Below are positions 1-10,220 of a DNA stretch of 30,523 bases, piece by piece; the stretch's first letter is position 1; the number at the start of each line of letters is the position of its first letter. The notes below the pieces were generated by a model that saw nothing but the letters and a program-made list of their open reading frames with translations, ran no database searches and was not told where the DNA came from. The stretch comes from Priapulus caudatus (lineage: Eukaryota; Priapulida; Priapulimorpha; Priapulimorphida; Priapulidae): positions 214,761 through 245,283 of the forward strand of contig NW_014577101.1 of NCBI RefSeq assembly GCF_000485595.1, read 5' to 3'. The position numbers and the translations under genes are program-made.

Positions 1-936
1 TCCAACTAACAGGAGCCAACGAAGTGCACCGTTTAAGGGCCACAGTTGATGTCAGCATTAGAGTTTACGGTTAGCCCGGATCAAGGTGAAGTTTGCTGTA
101 GCATTCGACTTTGGAGAACATTCGGCAAAACGCTCACGGAAAAAAACCGAATCGTATAATACTCCTACTCGTAGAACTTCTAAATTCAATACACACAATT
201 ACATTAGATTAAACTTTAACTCAGAATTTATCAAATTTCAATCCTTTGAATGGTGATGATGAAACAAAATCCATGGAAGCTGAATTCGCTTAAATTTCCA
301 GTGTAGCATGAAAGCAACATATGCAAACCGCTCCCCTGTACACTTTTCCATGGCAATAATGGCTTAATCACTTTGCCACGCCTATGTCCTGCTCAGTGTA
401 CATGGGGGACGTTGCCATTGGGGATATCCATTATCTACACAGTACAATACTCACAATAATCGCGAAAGGAGTACCGAGTGGGAGCTGTGCCGTAGAAAAA
501 TCCTAGCGTATAATTATATCTATGTTCGCAAGCGAGAATACTATGGAGTTTCGCGGAACGTTTGGATTGTTGGACTTGCACAGATAAACGTCCGAGCTCG
601 CGGTTAATGTCTTGTCAGGAGCACTTCGGTGTTATGTCGGCCTCTAAACCCGATTGCCAGTGCGTGCTGTGATGTGCTGAACGAGGAATTAATGATTGGA
701 AATAGCTAACAGTTAGCCTTGTAAATACATTATCATCACTAGTACTAGAAGTTAGATGAAAAAATTGCTGCAGCTTCACGTTGTTGCAACGTGAGAATTT
801 GTTTAGGATTTTATTAGTTTAGTAACACACCACCGTATATCGAATCATCTGTTTTATTAAACAGTCCGCAATGTAACTGAATGAAGAGTTAAATCTACTG
901 AGAAATATACTTGTTTACGTCACCTGCTATTTAAAT
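1..936. other. Intergenic, no recognisable feature
   Basis: Unique, mildly AT-rich sequence on both strands. No ORF of recognisable protein type, no tandem repeat and no RNA-like structure was seen. The stretch is interrupted only by short A and T runs. Confidence 0.6.
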
Positions 937-949
937 GGGGGGGGGGGGG
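937..949. repeat. Poly-G run (13 nt)
   Basis: Thirteen consecutive G on the plus strand. It is a homopolymer slippage site and its true length is uncertain in an assembly. Similar C runs occur at 4555 and 10188. Confidence 0.9.
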
Positions 950-1900
950 AGAATCGTCAATGCCTTTCCAAAACATAATACTTGTTTCAGTTATATACGC
1001 TTGCCAAATGTCAAGTGAAATTCGCGAGCGGAAACATGCATCGTAATAGACGTCAGTTCTGTTCTTCAACGTGGTTTGGCTTTCTTAAACCAGACGGGAC
1101 TCGGCCTATAGCATGAAATGGCCTTAATTTTGCTGAGGCGGTCTTAGCCGCCTTACTAACAAGGCAAAGTCGACCTGTAATTATAGACAAACTGCAGTCG
1201 TCTGACCTTGGAAATGTTTGGTTGATTTTGCCAATGAAGACCTGCTTGACTTTTTAGTTGGTTTCTCGACGCCACGGCGTTGACTTAGAGCGTTCCCGAA
1301 TATATTTACACAACAATGATCCTTTTATCCCCGGCGGTTTAACAGAAAAAAAAACTCGCATGGAATAGTATTGTACGGCTTTACTCGCCACAGACACGGT
1401 GAGATGCTTAGGCGTTCTTTGCACGCGGTGATGATTCGCGATGTCAGATCTTGCTAAACAAACCGTCGCAAACCAACCGCATTTGGTTGGTAACGCGCGG
1501 CGACGACGCGGGCCAGTTCTTGGCACCGCTTAGCCTGAAGGTTTTCTGTTTCAGCGGATTGCGCGCCACGTCTTGCTTTCTACTTCTCCTAGCCTTCCCG
1601 CCGCATCGGTGAGCGGATTCCGGAACAAATGCGCGCAAGGTCTGCCGCGCTGATGACAGACACTAACAATCACGTATTGCGCCAATTCCTAGTGATTCCT
1701 AACTGGATGCACGGAGATTGTGTAAGAATGATTTTAACTTCAAGTCGCAGTTTAACTAGATACGGTTAACGCGTACATATTACCAAGTTAAATTCTTACC
1801 TAATCTGGTTTACCATTATTTGTTATTTGTATTATTAAATAAACAATATGACTATATCATCATGAGATTGTTGCTTTGCTTAATAATTAATATTGCCTAT
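950..1900. other. Intergenic, no recognisable feature
   Basis: Unique sequence. Two overlapping minus-strand ORFs of 64 and 90 residues lie at 1254-1638. They have no recognisable domain and overlap each other in different frames, as chance ORFs do. The middle part (about 1480-1640) is GC-rich with many CpG. Confidence 0.55.
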
Positions 1901-1904
1901 TGAT

Positions 1905-2017
1905 ATAATATAATAATAATAATAATTATTATGATTATTTATTAAGATCTTACATCAGCTCTCATCATCATCATCCATTCATTCATCATCATCATCATCA
2001 TCATTCATCATCATCTG
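1905..2017. repeat. AAT and TCA trinucleotide tracts
   Basis: A short (AAT)n run at about 1908-1928 is followed by AT-rich imperfect inverted sequence. A (TCA)n tract then runs to about 2016, interrupted by an (ATTC)3 block near 1977-1988. This is ordinary microsatellite sequence with imperfect units. Confidence 0.85.
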
Positions 2018-2350
2018 TATTTTAGACAGTTGTTTCCATCATTTGCCATGTTTAACATACACATACTGGGTCTAGCCTGTGAACTGGTGCGTATTGAAGG
2101 AGGCTGGCGTGTAGCGTTAATCTTGAGGGCATAGGACGCGGAGAAACTGACTCGTCTAAATTGCGTTAGTTAAAAAGCATTTCGTTTGGCACTATAATTT
2201 CTTAATGAGATTTATAATGACTAGTAGAACAATCCCCGCCAGTTATGGACAGCCGAGCTTATCTCTCATCGGATTTGACCCTAGGCGTGATCATATTTTG
2301 AAGTTTGATTTTGTTAACAGAGTTATTCTTAATATGCTCTCCTCTACTCT

Positions 2351-2430
2351 CTCATCCTCTCTCTCTCTCTATATAAGTATACTTATAGATATATTATATA
2401 TTATATATATATAATTATATATATATATAT
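2351..2430. repeat. CT then TA dinucleotide tract
   Basis: A short (CT)n run at about 2356-2371 passes into a TA-rich stretch to 2430 with several (TA)n blocks. Further TA-rich islands follow at about 2576-2630. The ORFs covering it translate to Y/I/L-rich peptides, which is the expected product of such repeats. Confidence 0.85.
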
Positions 2431-2639
2431 TCAATGGTTTGTTATAACTCGTGGTCGAGCCAGCGACAGATGCTCAACTACTACCATATGAGCAGAGCAA
2501 ATTATAAGGACGACGGTAAGAATTGTGACTCTGTTGTATGCATAACGAACTGTTTCGTGGTGGAGCGAAGCTCATATGTATATGTATATTGTCCATGTAT
2601 ATTATGTCTTTCTATCTTTTATATATATATACAAAAATA

Positions 2640-3000
2640 ACGAAAGTAAACCACGACATTAAAGTTGCCTTTGCGGAATTAGTGCATCATGAGCAAATTG
2701 TACTATTAACAGATGCCGCACAAAGCGCTGGTTGTCCCCCGCTTCCATTACATGGTGTTGTGACCCACGCTACGCGCACTCTATGTGGAGTCATACATAG
2801 ACAGGCTGGCGTTGAATGCGGGCGGATCCGTGCAATAAATAACTGAGGACACCATTACGCACGAAAATCTTTACTCATTATTTTTGGCAAGATGCCCGCG
2901 GCTGAAACCGCTATAATTACGAGCGATGGCCTAGATAAGCAAGACTGGTACAGCAGGCGGCGAACATCTCCGTTTTACAAGCGATCCGGTTTTAGAGTTT
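2640..3000. other. Unique region with an isolated class V aminotransferase-like peptide
   Basis: The plus-strand frame at 2709-2732 reads T-D-A-A-Q-S-A-G. It is preceded by a hydrophobic stretch I-V-L-L and followed by P-L-P-L, which resembles the segment around the PLP-binding aspartate of NifS/selenocysteine-lyase type proteins. No other family motif (the Schiff-base lysine S-G-H-K, or flanking helices) is present, so this is probably chance or at most a tiny relic exon. See the findings section. Confidence 0.15.
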
Positions 3001-3004
3001 TAGA

Positions 3005-3058
3005 CTGCGCGCGCGCGAGAGAGAGGAGAGAGAACGACGAGAGCAGGGGAGGGAGGAC
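3005..3058. repeat. CG and GA purine-rich tract
   Basis: An alternating CG run is followed directly by imperfect (GA)n to about 3058. Simple sequence with purines on the plus strand. Confidence 0.75.
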
Positions 3059-3059
3059 A

Positions 3060-4554
3060 TGACCCTTATTGTTACGGACTTCGGCCTTTGGCTCACAACG
3101 GCCTCTCCTTATGTTCGATCGTAAATAAGCCGGGTCTCTTATTGTCGCCGTACGCGTTAGAAAAACACATCTACTCCATGAGTCAGCTGCGGCGTAATTC
3201 ATACGATGAGCGCGGACGCGGTGGCGCTTACGGCCGGATGGTTGCGCGAGACAGGTAGACCCAAACACTCACCCCGTGTACAACACACACGCACTACGCA
3301 CACGCCGCACCGCAGCCAAAGCGCCTGCGCCCGTCGTGGCACACCGATCGACCTGATGATCGTCCCTTGCCAACCTGCCTTCCAATCAGCTGCCGATTCG
3401 CGCTCATTCAACTTACGTTAGCCGGAAAAAAGTTGCGCGCGTATTTTTTCGCGGCGCTGCTCGATGAGACTCCTCTGCTTAGCGCTCACAACGTTAATTT
3501 ACTGTGCCGATCGGCACAGAGAGCTACACGGATATAGGTGTGCTGAGGAAGATGCTGATTGAATCAAATTGGATAATAAGAATTAAGCCATACGATGAGA
3601 GGATACGCGTGACGACCGAGTAATTAGGTTAAGTGACACTTTGCACGATAATATACCCGCTGCCACTTCGGAGATCTGGACTCTTTCACATGCTTTTTAA
3701 AGGACATCGCATAGTTCTAAATGCAACGAAGATTAACTGAATGCCGGCACAATGATGGTATGTTACAATAATTTTCCATTAACACGCAACATGCGGCACG
3801 ATAAATCTATTTTGATTCTCATGTCAATAATTCGACTTACGGAGGCTCACGACCCTTATCGTAGATGTGAAAATAATAAATTGTAATGAAAGTCATTGTT
3901 AAAACATCTGTACTTATTGTAAGGAATCCTGCAGGAATTATCAATATTTTGTTCAAACCTTCCAGACGCGAAACCTATCCTCAATTGAGGGGCGTGATAA
4001 TATGCAAATTATCATACCGCGACGGTCAGTGATTCTAGTTCCAGCTACCCAACGCTAATGTTTTTATGATAAATCCAGCTAGGCCTATAACAATGATAAA
4101 TAGGCGTTGCTCGTAAAATATCTAAAATTTACACGATTTTACGAATCGACGAATAATTTAGCTGAAATTTGACCCGGCAAAAAAACCAGTAAAGCGTGAC
4201 GACTATCACAACTTCTATTTTGTAGATATACCGATACGATTACTAGTCATGATTATGTGACGTCAGAGCTTATCGCGAACTTATCGATCTAGAACTTGCT
4301 ATTGTCAAGAATCGCCAACATACTGTCCACGCAGCAACAATTAATCAGTGCGCATCAGCAAAAAGCCAATTACGTTCTCTGCAGTTTGAATACAGCAAAA
4401 TATGCAGAATCGCAGGGAAAACATTCCGCGAAATGTAGATTCACAAGTTTGAAATATTTGACGATTAAAACCAACCATACTCGGAAACAACATGGGGTTG
4501 CCGCCGAGTGTTTTGCGATCGTGCGGTTGTCGCAGGGGTGGGGCGGACTACATA
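3060..4554. other. Intergenic, no gene; one 18-bp palindrome
   Basis: Unique sequence. The only structured item is a perfect 18-bp palindrome at 3502-3519 (CTGTGCCGA followed by its complement). Short overlapping ORFs on both strands at 3199-3421 reflect a CpG-rich patch and have no family signature. Confidence 0.55.
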
Positions 4555-4567
4555 CCCCCCCCCCCCC
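4555..4567. repeat. Poly-C run (13 nt)
   Basis: Thirteen consecutive C followed by a short CA-rich patch. The same poly-C plus CA layout recurs at 10188-10220. Confidence 0.9.
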
Positions 4568-6190
4568 ACATAACACACACTCCTACTAAAGAGATACGGG
4601 CTTGCGTAAACAAGAGCGCCTATTATTTCAGCCAGCTGTTGCGCTCGTTTTGTTTCGCCCTTTAATGAGCGTTGAAAACTGTTTACCAGATGCACGATAT
4701 ATCAGTGAGCTTACACGTCAGAGATTGTATACGCACATCTCGCGCACCTTGCCAGGTCGCAGAGTGTTATAATGTCACTTTATGAATCGGTCGCCCGTGG
4801 GATGTCGATCTGGATTCGATTATTATTTCGAGGAATATCTATTATTATTGTGTTGTTGTTTTCGTTTGCGTTACTGACTCATGTAGGAAATTGACCGAAG
4901 ATTTTATGCTACATGTGCTTCGGAATATTTATTTTTCGGCCCACGTCGCTGCATAACGGAAAGATACATTTACATCGAGTAGGTGAAATCATCGTATACT
5001 TCGCTTACTTAAATAGTAGTGACTAAGTATACTGGGCTAGCAGCAGATGGAGAGTGGTCGCGCGGAGGTGTATTGACTTTTAGTTGATTTACAATCTAAA
5101 TAATCTCGGCACGTATTGTTGTTGCCTTATATAACTACAGTGAATTACATTATGCTACGATTTATATTAATTTCAAGCAAATTCACACATGCCTATAATT
5201 AAATACACATTTGAGCTAAGCTAGTGTGTAAGCTCGATGCATCCATTGCAACATTATTCTAATATACGCTTACCTATAAGAAAACCGTATCGTAAATTCG
5301 CTAGTAAGAGTAAAATTAAGTCTCTACCGTATACTCATCGTGTCGATAGACCAAGCTTGATTTGAGCTGCTACCTTTTCTCCGTGATCATACTGAATTCT
5401 TCAGACGAACTTTGCGAGGCGCATTGGGCCAGAATAACATGAATCATGCGAAGACCCTTTTAATTAAGTAAGTACATATGATTATACGTTATTATAAGTG
5501 TGCCATTTTGCTGTCGAATTATACTTCGACAAATGTAATGGTGCTATTCACACAAACTTGTTGTACAGTGGGCGGGGTGTATGCAGCCTGCGTCGCCCCG
5601 TACTATCCTATACCAGCAAGATATTCATCGGGTATAGTATCCTTGACGTCTATGTTAAAATCCCTTTTTTTTCGTGTTAATATCGTTCCAGAAGTCTATT
5701 TGCCATGTTAGAAAAACTTGGTGCTAAACATCTTTGACCACAATAGCATTACGTCAGTAATTTCTATACTCTTTTATCCGAATGTCTTCACAGCGAATTG
5801 ACTTGAAGTGTAATCACAGTTCTTAAATCTATACACCTAGAGTAGCCTAACTGCCTTATTCGACATCATTATGTTAATATTTTAAAAAAAAAAAAACCGG
5901 CGCATGTGACTCTCATTGTGTTCTCATAAATAATTAATGCGAATCATATACGGTCCCTCTGGATCACGCGTGCGAATTTATTTGTTGGTATGAAATAATG
6001 TACGAAGACCCACTGGAGCTAAAATTATTATAAATTCGAGAGTCTATCACGTGCTTTTCAGACATCTCATGGCGCCAACATTGATCGAGTTGCTCATTGT
6101 ATTACTCAACATCATCGCTTGTTACAGCCGTTATGAAATTTTCGCTAAAATTTCGTGTGAATTCTCCCGAGTACGTCAAACAAGAAATGC
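4568..6190. other. Intergenic, no recognisable gene
   Basis: Unique sequence with one 13-nt A run at 5884-5896. A 30-bp segment at 5212-5241 is 26/30 identical to 20291-20320, suggesting a shared old dispersed repeat. ORFs at 5478-5711 are short, lack family motifs and overlap in other frames. Confidence 0.55.
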
Positions 6191-6361
6191 CAGCAGCGTA
6201 GCTAACCATTTCTCCTGGGGGAGGGTGGTTAGTGTGCATGTGCATGGTGCGTTTAGCGTAAGGTGAACCGCCATTGACCATGTTATGTAGGGCCCTACCT
6301 ACTTTATTTCTTCGGGGGGGCAACCGCCCTCTTGCCCCCCCCCTCGCTAGCTACGGCGCTG
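6191..6361. mobile_element. Possible MITE-like element with terminal inverted repeats
   Basis: The left end 6191-6208 (CAGCAGCGTAGCTAACCA) and the reverse complement of the right end 6344-6361 (CAGCGCCGTAGCTAGCGA) match at 14 of 18 positions. Both ends run into G-rich sequence on the inner side. The right part also holds a perfect 10-bp hairpin (6314-6323 with 6332-6341, 8-nt loop). Ends beginning CAG...GCGTAGC with a following G run resemble terminal sequences I recall from invertebrate hAT-like or other TIR repeats. The flanking 8-bp sequences do not match, so no target-site duplication is visible. No transposase is encoded in 171 bp, so it would be non-autonomous. The assignment is tentative. 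Confidence 0.35.
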
Positions 6362-6370
6362 TATTCCAAT

Positions 6371-6393
6371 TTCTTTCTAGGGCCTAGAAAGAA
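6371..6393. repeat. Perfect 10-bp inverted repeat, 3-nt spacer
   Basis: TTCTTTCTAG at 6371-6380 pairs with CTAGAAAGAA at 6384-6393 around a GGC spacer. It lies 9 nt beyond the candidate TIR element and might be part of the same repeat family, or chance. Confidence 0.6.
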
Positions 6394-6990
6394 AGATGTG
6401 AAGTTATATTTCGCATAAAAATCTCTATCGTGATCGAAGTATATTCAATTATTCCTCGTCCAATGGCTGCCCGCATGCGAAGAATTTTCGTTCCGCTCCA
6501 TGTGGGATGAATTTTTTATCATTTTCGTGTGAGATGGGTCTCTTAGACTAAGGCAACCTGCTGAGTGAAATCTCTATTCGTTACAAATTTGTCATGCTTA
6601 CGCTCCTCGCGAATGAATTAACGCTCATTTCGTGAGATATATATATTATATAATGTCTCTCAGTGTTTGCGCAGCCTGCAATTCTCGGTTACAGTTAGTT
6701 ATACACTAACTAAAGTAAGAAATTGGTACACGAGCATATCGTTTCAGTTGTGCGTGTGGACGGACCTGTCAACCATGCACACGCTCCTGCAATCCGATCC
6801 GCTATAACTTTTGAGGCACCTAGTGCACAAACGTTAAAAGTATTACAGGATATGTTTATCATGTGGCTAACTGGCACATGTCATATTAGTGTACGATTAA
6901 AATCAACTCAGGTCGGACTTCGTGTTATGATAACAAGGTAGCATGCCAGCAAGTGACGTTATTGTTATTGCCTCCGTCATCAGTCACGCA

Positions 6991-7143
6991 ATTTTCTTCT
7001 TCGTCGTCTTGTTTTACTTTTCTTTTTCTTCTTTTTCCTCTCTTCTTTTTTCTTCGGTCTTCTTGTCCTTTCATCTCCTTCTTCGTCCACTTCTTCTCCA
7101 TCATTCTTATTATTATTGCATTCTAATATTATTATTATTATTT
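6991..7143. repeat. Pyrimidine-rich (TTC) tract followed by (ATT)n
   Basis: About 115 nt of almost pure C/T on the plus strand, with TTC/TTTC units, is followed by an ATT-rich block from about 7105 to 7143. The S/F/L-rich ORF over it (6943-7179) is the translation of this repeat and not a protein gene. Confidence 0.8.
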
Positions 7144-8219
7144 CTAGCCGTTAGTCATAGCTTTATCAAGAGCTATTAGTGGTTTGATATATCAGCTCTT
7201 TGATGTTCATTCTCTCCCCATGCTACTTATCACAACTGATGATGTTGTCTGCTTCACCCTACGCCACGCACCGCCTGCTGCGCAACATTCACGCACACGA
7301 ATGGCGCAGCACAGACCTAGGCGCGCGCCATGCATGTACACATAAAACAACTCTAATCATCCGTATTTACATGCGCCTCTATACAGACTTACGATAATTA
7401 CCTGCTAGTGACCCTGCTCCCTGAGCTGAATCTTCATTCCCTGTGCTCCCATTTCCTGGCATCATCCCAGGATTCCTATCTAAACAAGCCACGCGTTTCC
7501 CCTATATCCATTAGTAATGTCAAACTATCGTATATGCGAGAGCGCACATCGCCGGTTTGCTTATGACGACCATACATATTCTTGCTGTTCTGTTCATATT
7601 TCATCCTTTCCTAGCATGTTGTTTACGCGGCTCGTTCGCGTGTTCATTCCCGCGCGTCTGCCGCCCAGCGCCGCGGTTGCAGCCACCGCGTCCAACAGAT
7701 ACATCTATATCTAAAGTGAGGCAGGCACGCGGAACACTTACCATTGCAGTGCAATGATGGCCTCCAACTCATGGAAAAGTTTTATCTACCGGTCGAAATC
7801 ATAAATCCGGTACGCAGCCGCCGCTCGGCGCTCGGCGTGACCGGCAATGTACTGCATTATCTACGGAAGCGTTGTTATTCCATACGTTCGGCACAACGAT
7901 TTTCGCACATTTAGAATCGCGGGCTGTTCCGATGACATTTGTATGTATGTAGAACGCGTGGCTATACGCCGCAGCACAGGCACTTGAAGCGTATTCGAAT
8001 AAAATATATGCTAACTAAATACGAACTCTATTTACTACCAAATTCTAATGATTATCTAGACTCTCTTCACTATCATTGCCGACGAGTTTCCTGTAAATTC
8101 CGCTCAACACCTACGTGCAACTATATACGCTGCATCATAATTGTAAGCGTTGCAACACTGAGCGAGCGCGAGAGCGAATGGCCGCGTGAGCCGTATATCC
8201 GCCTTCCGCCGTAGCGAGT
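7144..8219. other. Intergenic, no recognisable feature
   Basis: Unique sequence of mixed composition with CpG-rich patches near 7640-7690 and 7800-7840. Several 65-91 residue ORFs overlap each other in different frames, and none shows a domain, signal peptide or repeat that supports coding. Confidence 0.55.
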
Positions 8220-8349
8220 TTGGACGCGAATTTATACGGAAACTGTCCGCTCGGTGAATAAGAGGAGGTGAAGAAGCTATAGAAACATTAGAATTCGGTA
8301 GTAAATAATTTCGTATTTAGGTTAGATTATATTTTATCTGAAACGCTTC
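8220..8349 (+). repeat. Diverged local duplication, copy 1
   Basis: Paralogous to 8428-8558. Shared blocks in the same order include TTGGACG, GAAACTGTC, AACATTA, TAGTAAATA, TTCGTATTTAG, TTATATTTTAT and AAACGCTTC, with substitutions and small indels between them. Neither copy is open for coding. It could be two copies of a small dispersed repeat or an old tandem duplication. Confidence 0.7.
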
Positions 8350-8427
8350 ATTAAGTGTAGCGTGCAAACCATGGAGCGCCCAGGACGGGCAATAGCGGCT
8401 GCGCAGTAGATGGCTTGCCTAGGAATC

Positions 8428-8558
8428 TTGGACGGGGAACTTTACAGAGAAACTGTCGGCGCCTATAATAAGTGACAAGAGAGTATAGAACATTAAGGAT
8501 TGTCGTAGTAAATAGAGTTCGTATTTAGATTGCCATTATATTTTATTGAAAACGCTTC
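8428..8558 (+). repeat. Diverged local duplication, copy 2
   Basis: Second copy of the unit at 8220-8349, in direct orientation about 208 nt downstream. The 78 nt between the copies (8350-8427) is GC-richer and not obviously repeated. The homology ends at AAACGCTTC in both copies, after which the sequences diverge. Confidence 0.7.
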
Positions 8559-9270
8559 CAACTCTCGGCTCGCGCAGCACCGTCCCGGCTCGTATTCCCG
8601 CGGACTCATTTTCCCGACTCTAAATGATAATTAATGTATAAACGCCACCGTGTAAACTGTACTCTAAACGTTTAGGTGTTTACAACTTTACTTGTATCAT
8701 GAGAATTGCCGCCCAACGCGTTAGTCTGTGACAACGTACGTTCAGGTAACTGTACCTACGCGCCCTGAACTCGCATCAGCTCCTACCTGCTCCGCGACCG
8801 ACCGGTAAATCTATTTGGGGACCCAGGCTAGAATCAAACGGCCGTTTGTTGGGGAGTTTATTTTGCCAAAAAGCTCAACTCGTCACGCGCTCAGTTAGGC
8901 GGGTCAGAACTCCGCCCCCGAATTGCGTGGCAATGATTCCCGCACCCTCTTCGCCGCACTCTCCCTGCCATGAGGCGCCATCGCGCTGCGCGAGACAGGG
9001 TGAGAGCGCGTGAGTTCGCTCTGCGCGCACTACGACGCAAATAGCGTTGGGCAGCCAGCCATGCGCCAAGTGATTTCAACATATATGCGTATTGCGACAT
9101 AGCCTCCCGAATAAGATGTGCAGACATTCCTGCATTTTCAAGGTTATTTCATGCCATATAATAATTGGAATAAATCTTCCGTCTTATTTTACGGTAACAT
9201 TGTCGCTGACGGTGTCAGATTATCAATGATTACGAGCGATATTCAATAGTCCAGTAGTGAGGGGTGAGGT
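8559..9270. other. Intergenic, no recognisable feature
   Basis: Unique sequence. A CpG-rich section at about 8880-9070 gives overlapping R/A-rich ORFs on the minus strand, without a recognisable family. A 12-bp palindrome AAACGGCCGTTT lies at 8837-8848. Confidence 0.55.
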
Positions 9271-9346
9271 GTCGCTTTGCTAGCCTTCCTCGTTCTAATC
9301 TCACTGCTCTCCTCACATCTCTCAAGTAGACTATAAAGACATTGGT
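9271..9346 (+). mobile_element. 76-bp dispersed repeat, copy 1
   Basis: Identical at all 76 positions to 14135-14210, and in both places followed immediately by (TA)n. It starts GTCGCTTTGC and ends AAGACATTGGT. The 5' flanks differ completely, so the boundary is sharp. A sharp 5' limit and a simple-repeat tail at the other end resemble the 3' part of a retroposed element or a microsatellite-associated mini-interspersed element. No coding or tRNA-like sequence is visible, so the class is unknown. Confidence 0.7.
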
Positions 9347-9352
9347 TATATA

Positions 9353-9392
<40 letters not shown>

Positions 9393-9411
9393 GGCCTATA
9401 TATATATATAT
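9347..9411. repeat. (TA)n microsatellite
   Basis: Nearly pure TA with two interruptions (a CA and an AGGCC block). It forms the tail of the dispersed repeat at 9271-9346. Confidence 0.9.
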
Positions 9412-10187
9412 TGTGCTTTACTAAACTAGGAGTTTAGTACGTAGGGTTAAATTTTACTTTTGACTTTTGAATTCAACAACCTATTGTTTTAATTTTTGCG
9501 CGCTATTCGGTGCGCGTATAGCGTGAATTTTCCATTCCGCCGCCATCTCCCATACACTCGTCACAGTCATTTAGACGCTCTGTGGTTACAGAGCAGATTA
9601 AGTGTCCCCGTAAATCATGTTCTGCATGTGTTGCCGCCGGTCTCTCATTGATGTTTTAACCGACGGAAAATCACACCTCCACATGACCTGTGACCTGTGA
9701 CGCGTAGAGCGGCAACCAGATGTAAAGAGTGGGCGTACCCGTGCGAGACAATAGCCAATGGCACCGCGTAAACGCAACCATCGTTTTTAATCGACTCGGG
9801 CAAGCAAATTGTGATGCCGGGTTTAAACCACGACAAGCTGTGCTGCGAGCTCACACGTACGTATAGCGTGGAAGCGCCGGAGGAACAGCGGAGAGCGCAT
9901 ATTACAATGCTACGCGGTTCATAACGTAATGTTCCGCCACATTAGTATTAAATACGATTGAACAGAGGGAAGCCGACAGCGCTCCTAATTCTAAGTAGGG
10001 TTCTTTTTCCGTAATAGCGTCGGCTAGAAATCATTTTCACGCAAGCGCGTCACGCGGCAGACGGTGCGTATAAAGTCTTCCAGCAATTTTGACGGACATA
10101 AGTCTACACTTTGTCTCGACAACAGCAGAAATCGTGAATTATTAACAATAAATGAAGTAGATTGAACGATTCGATGATACGTAAGAA
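9412..10187. other. Intergenic, no recognisable feature
   Basis: Unique sequence with mixed AT-rich and CpG-containing stretches. The minus-strand ORF at 9645-9854 (69 residues) has no recognisable motif. Confidence 0.55.
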
Positions 10188-10220
10188 CCCCCCCCCCCCC
10201 CCCCAACCACACACACACGC
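10188..10220. repeat. Poly-C run (17 nt) plus short CA/CG tract
   Basis: Seventeen C (10188-10204), then AACCA and an alternating CA and CG run. It is prone to slippage, so its exact length is uncertain. Confidence 0.9.
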
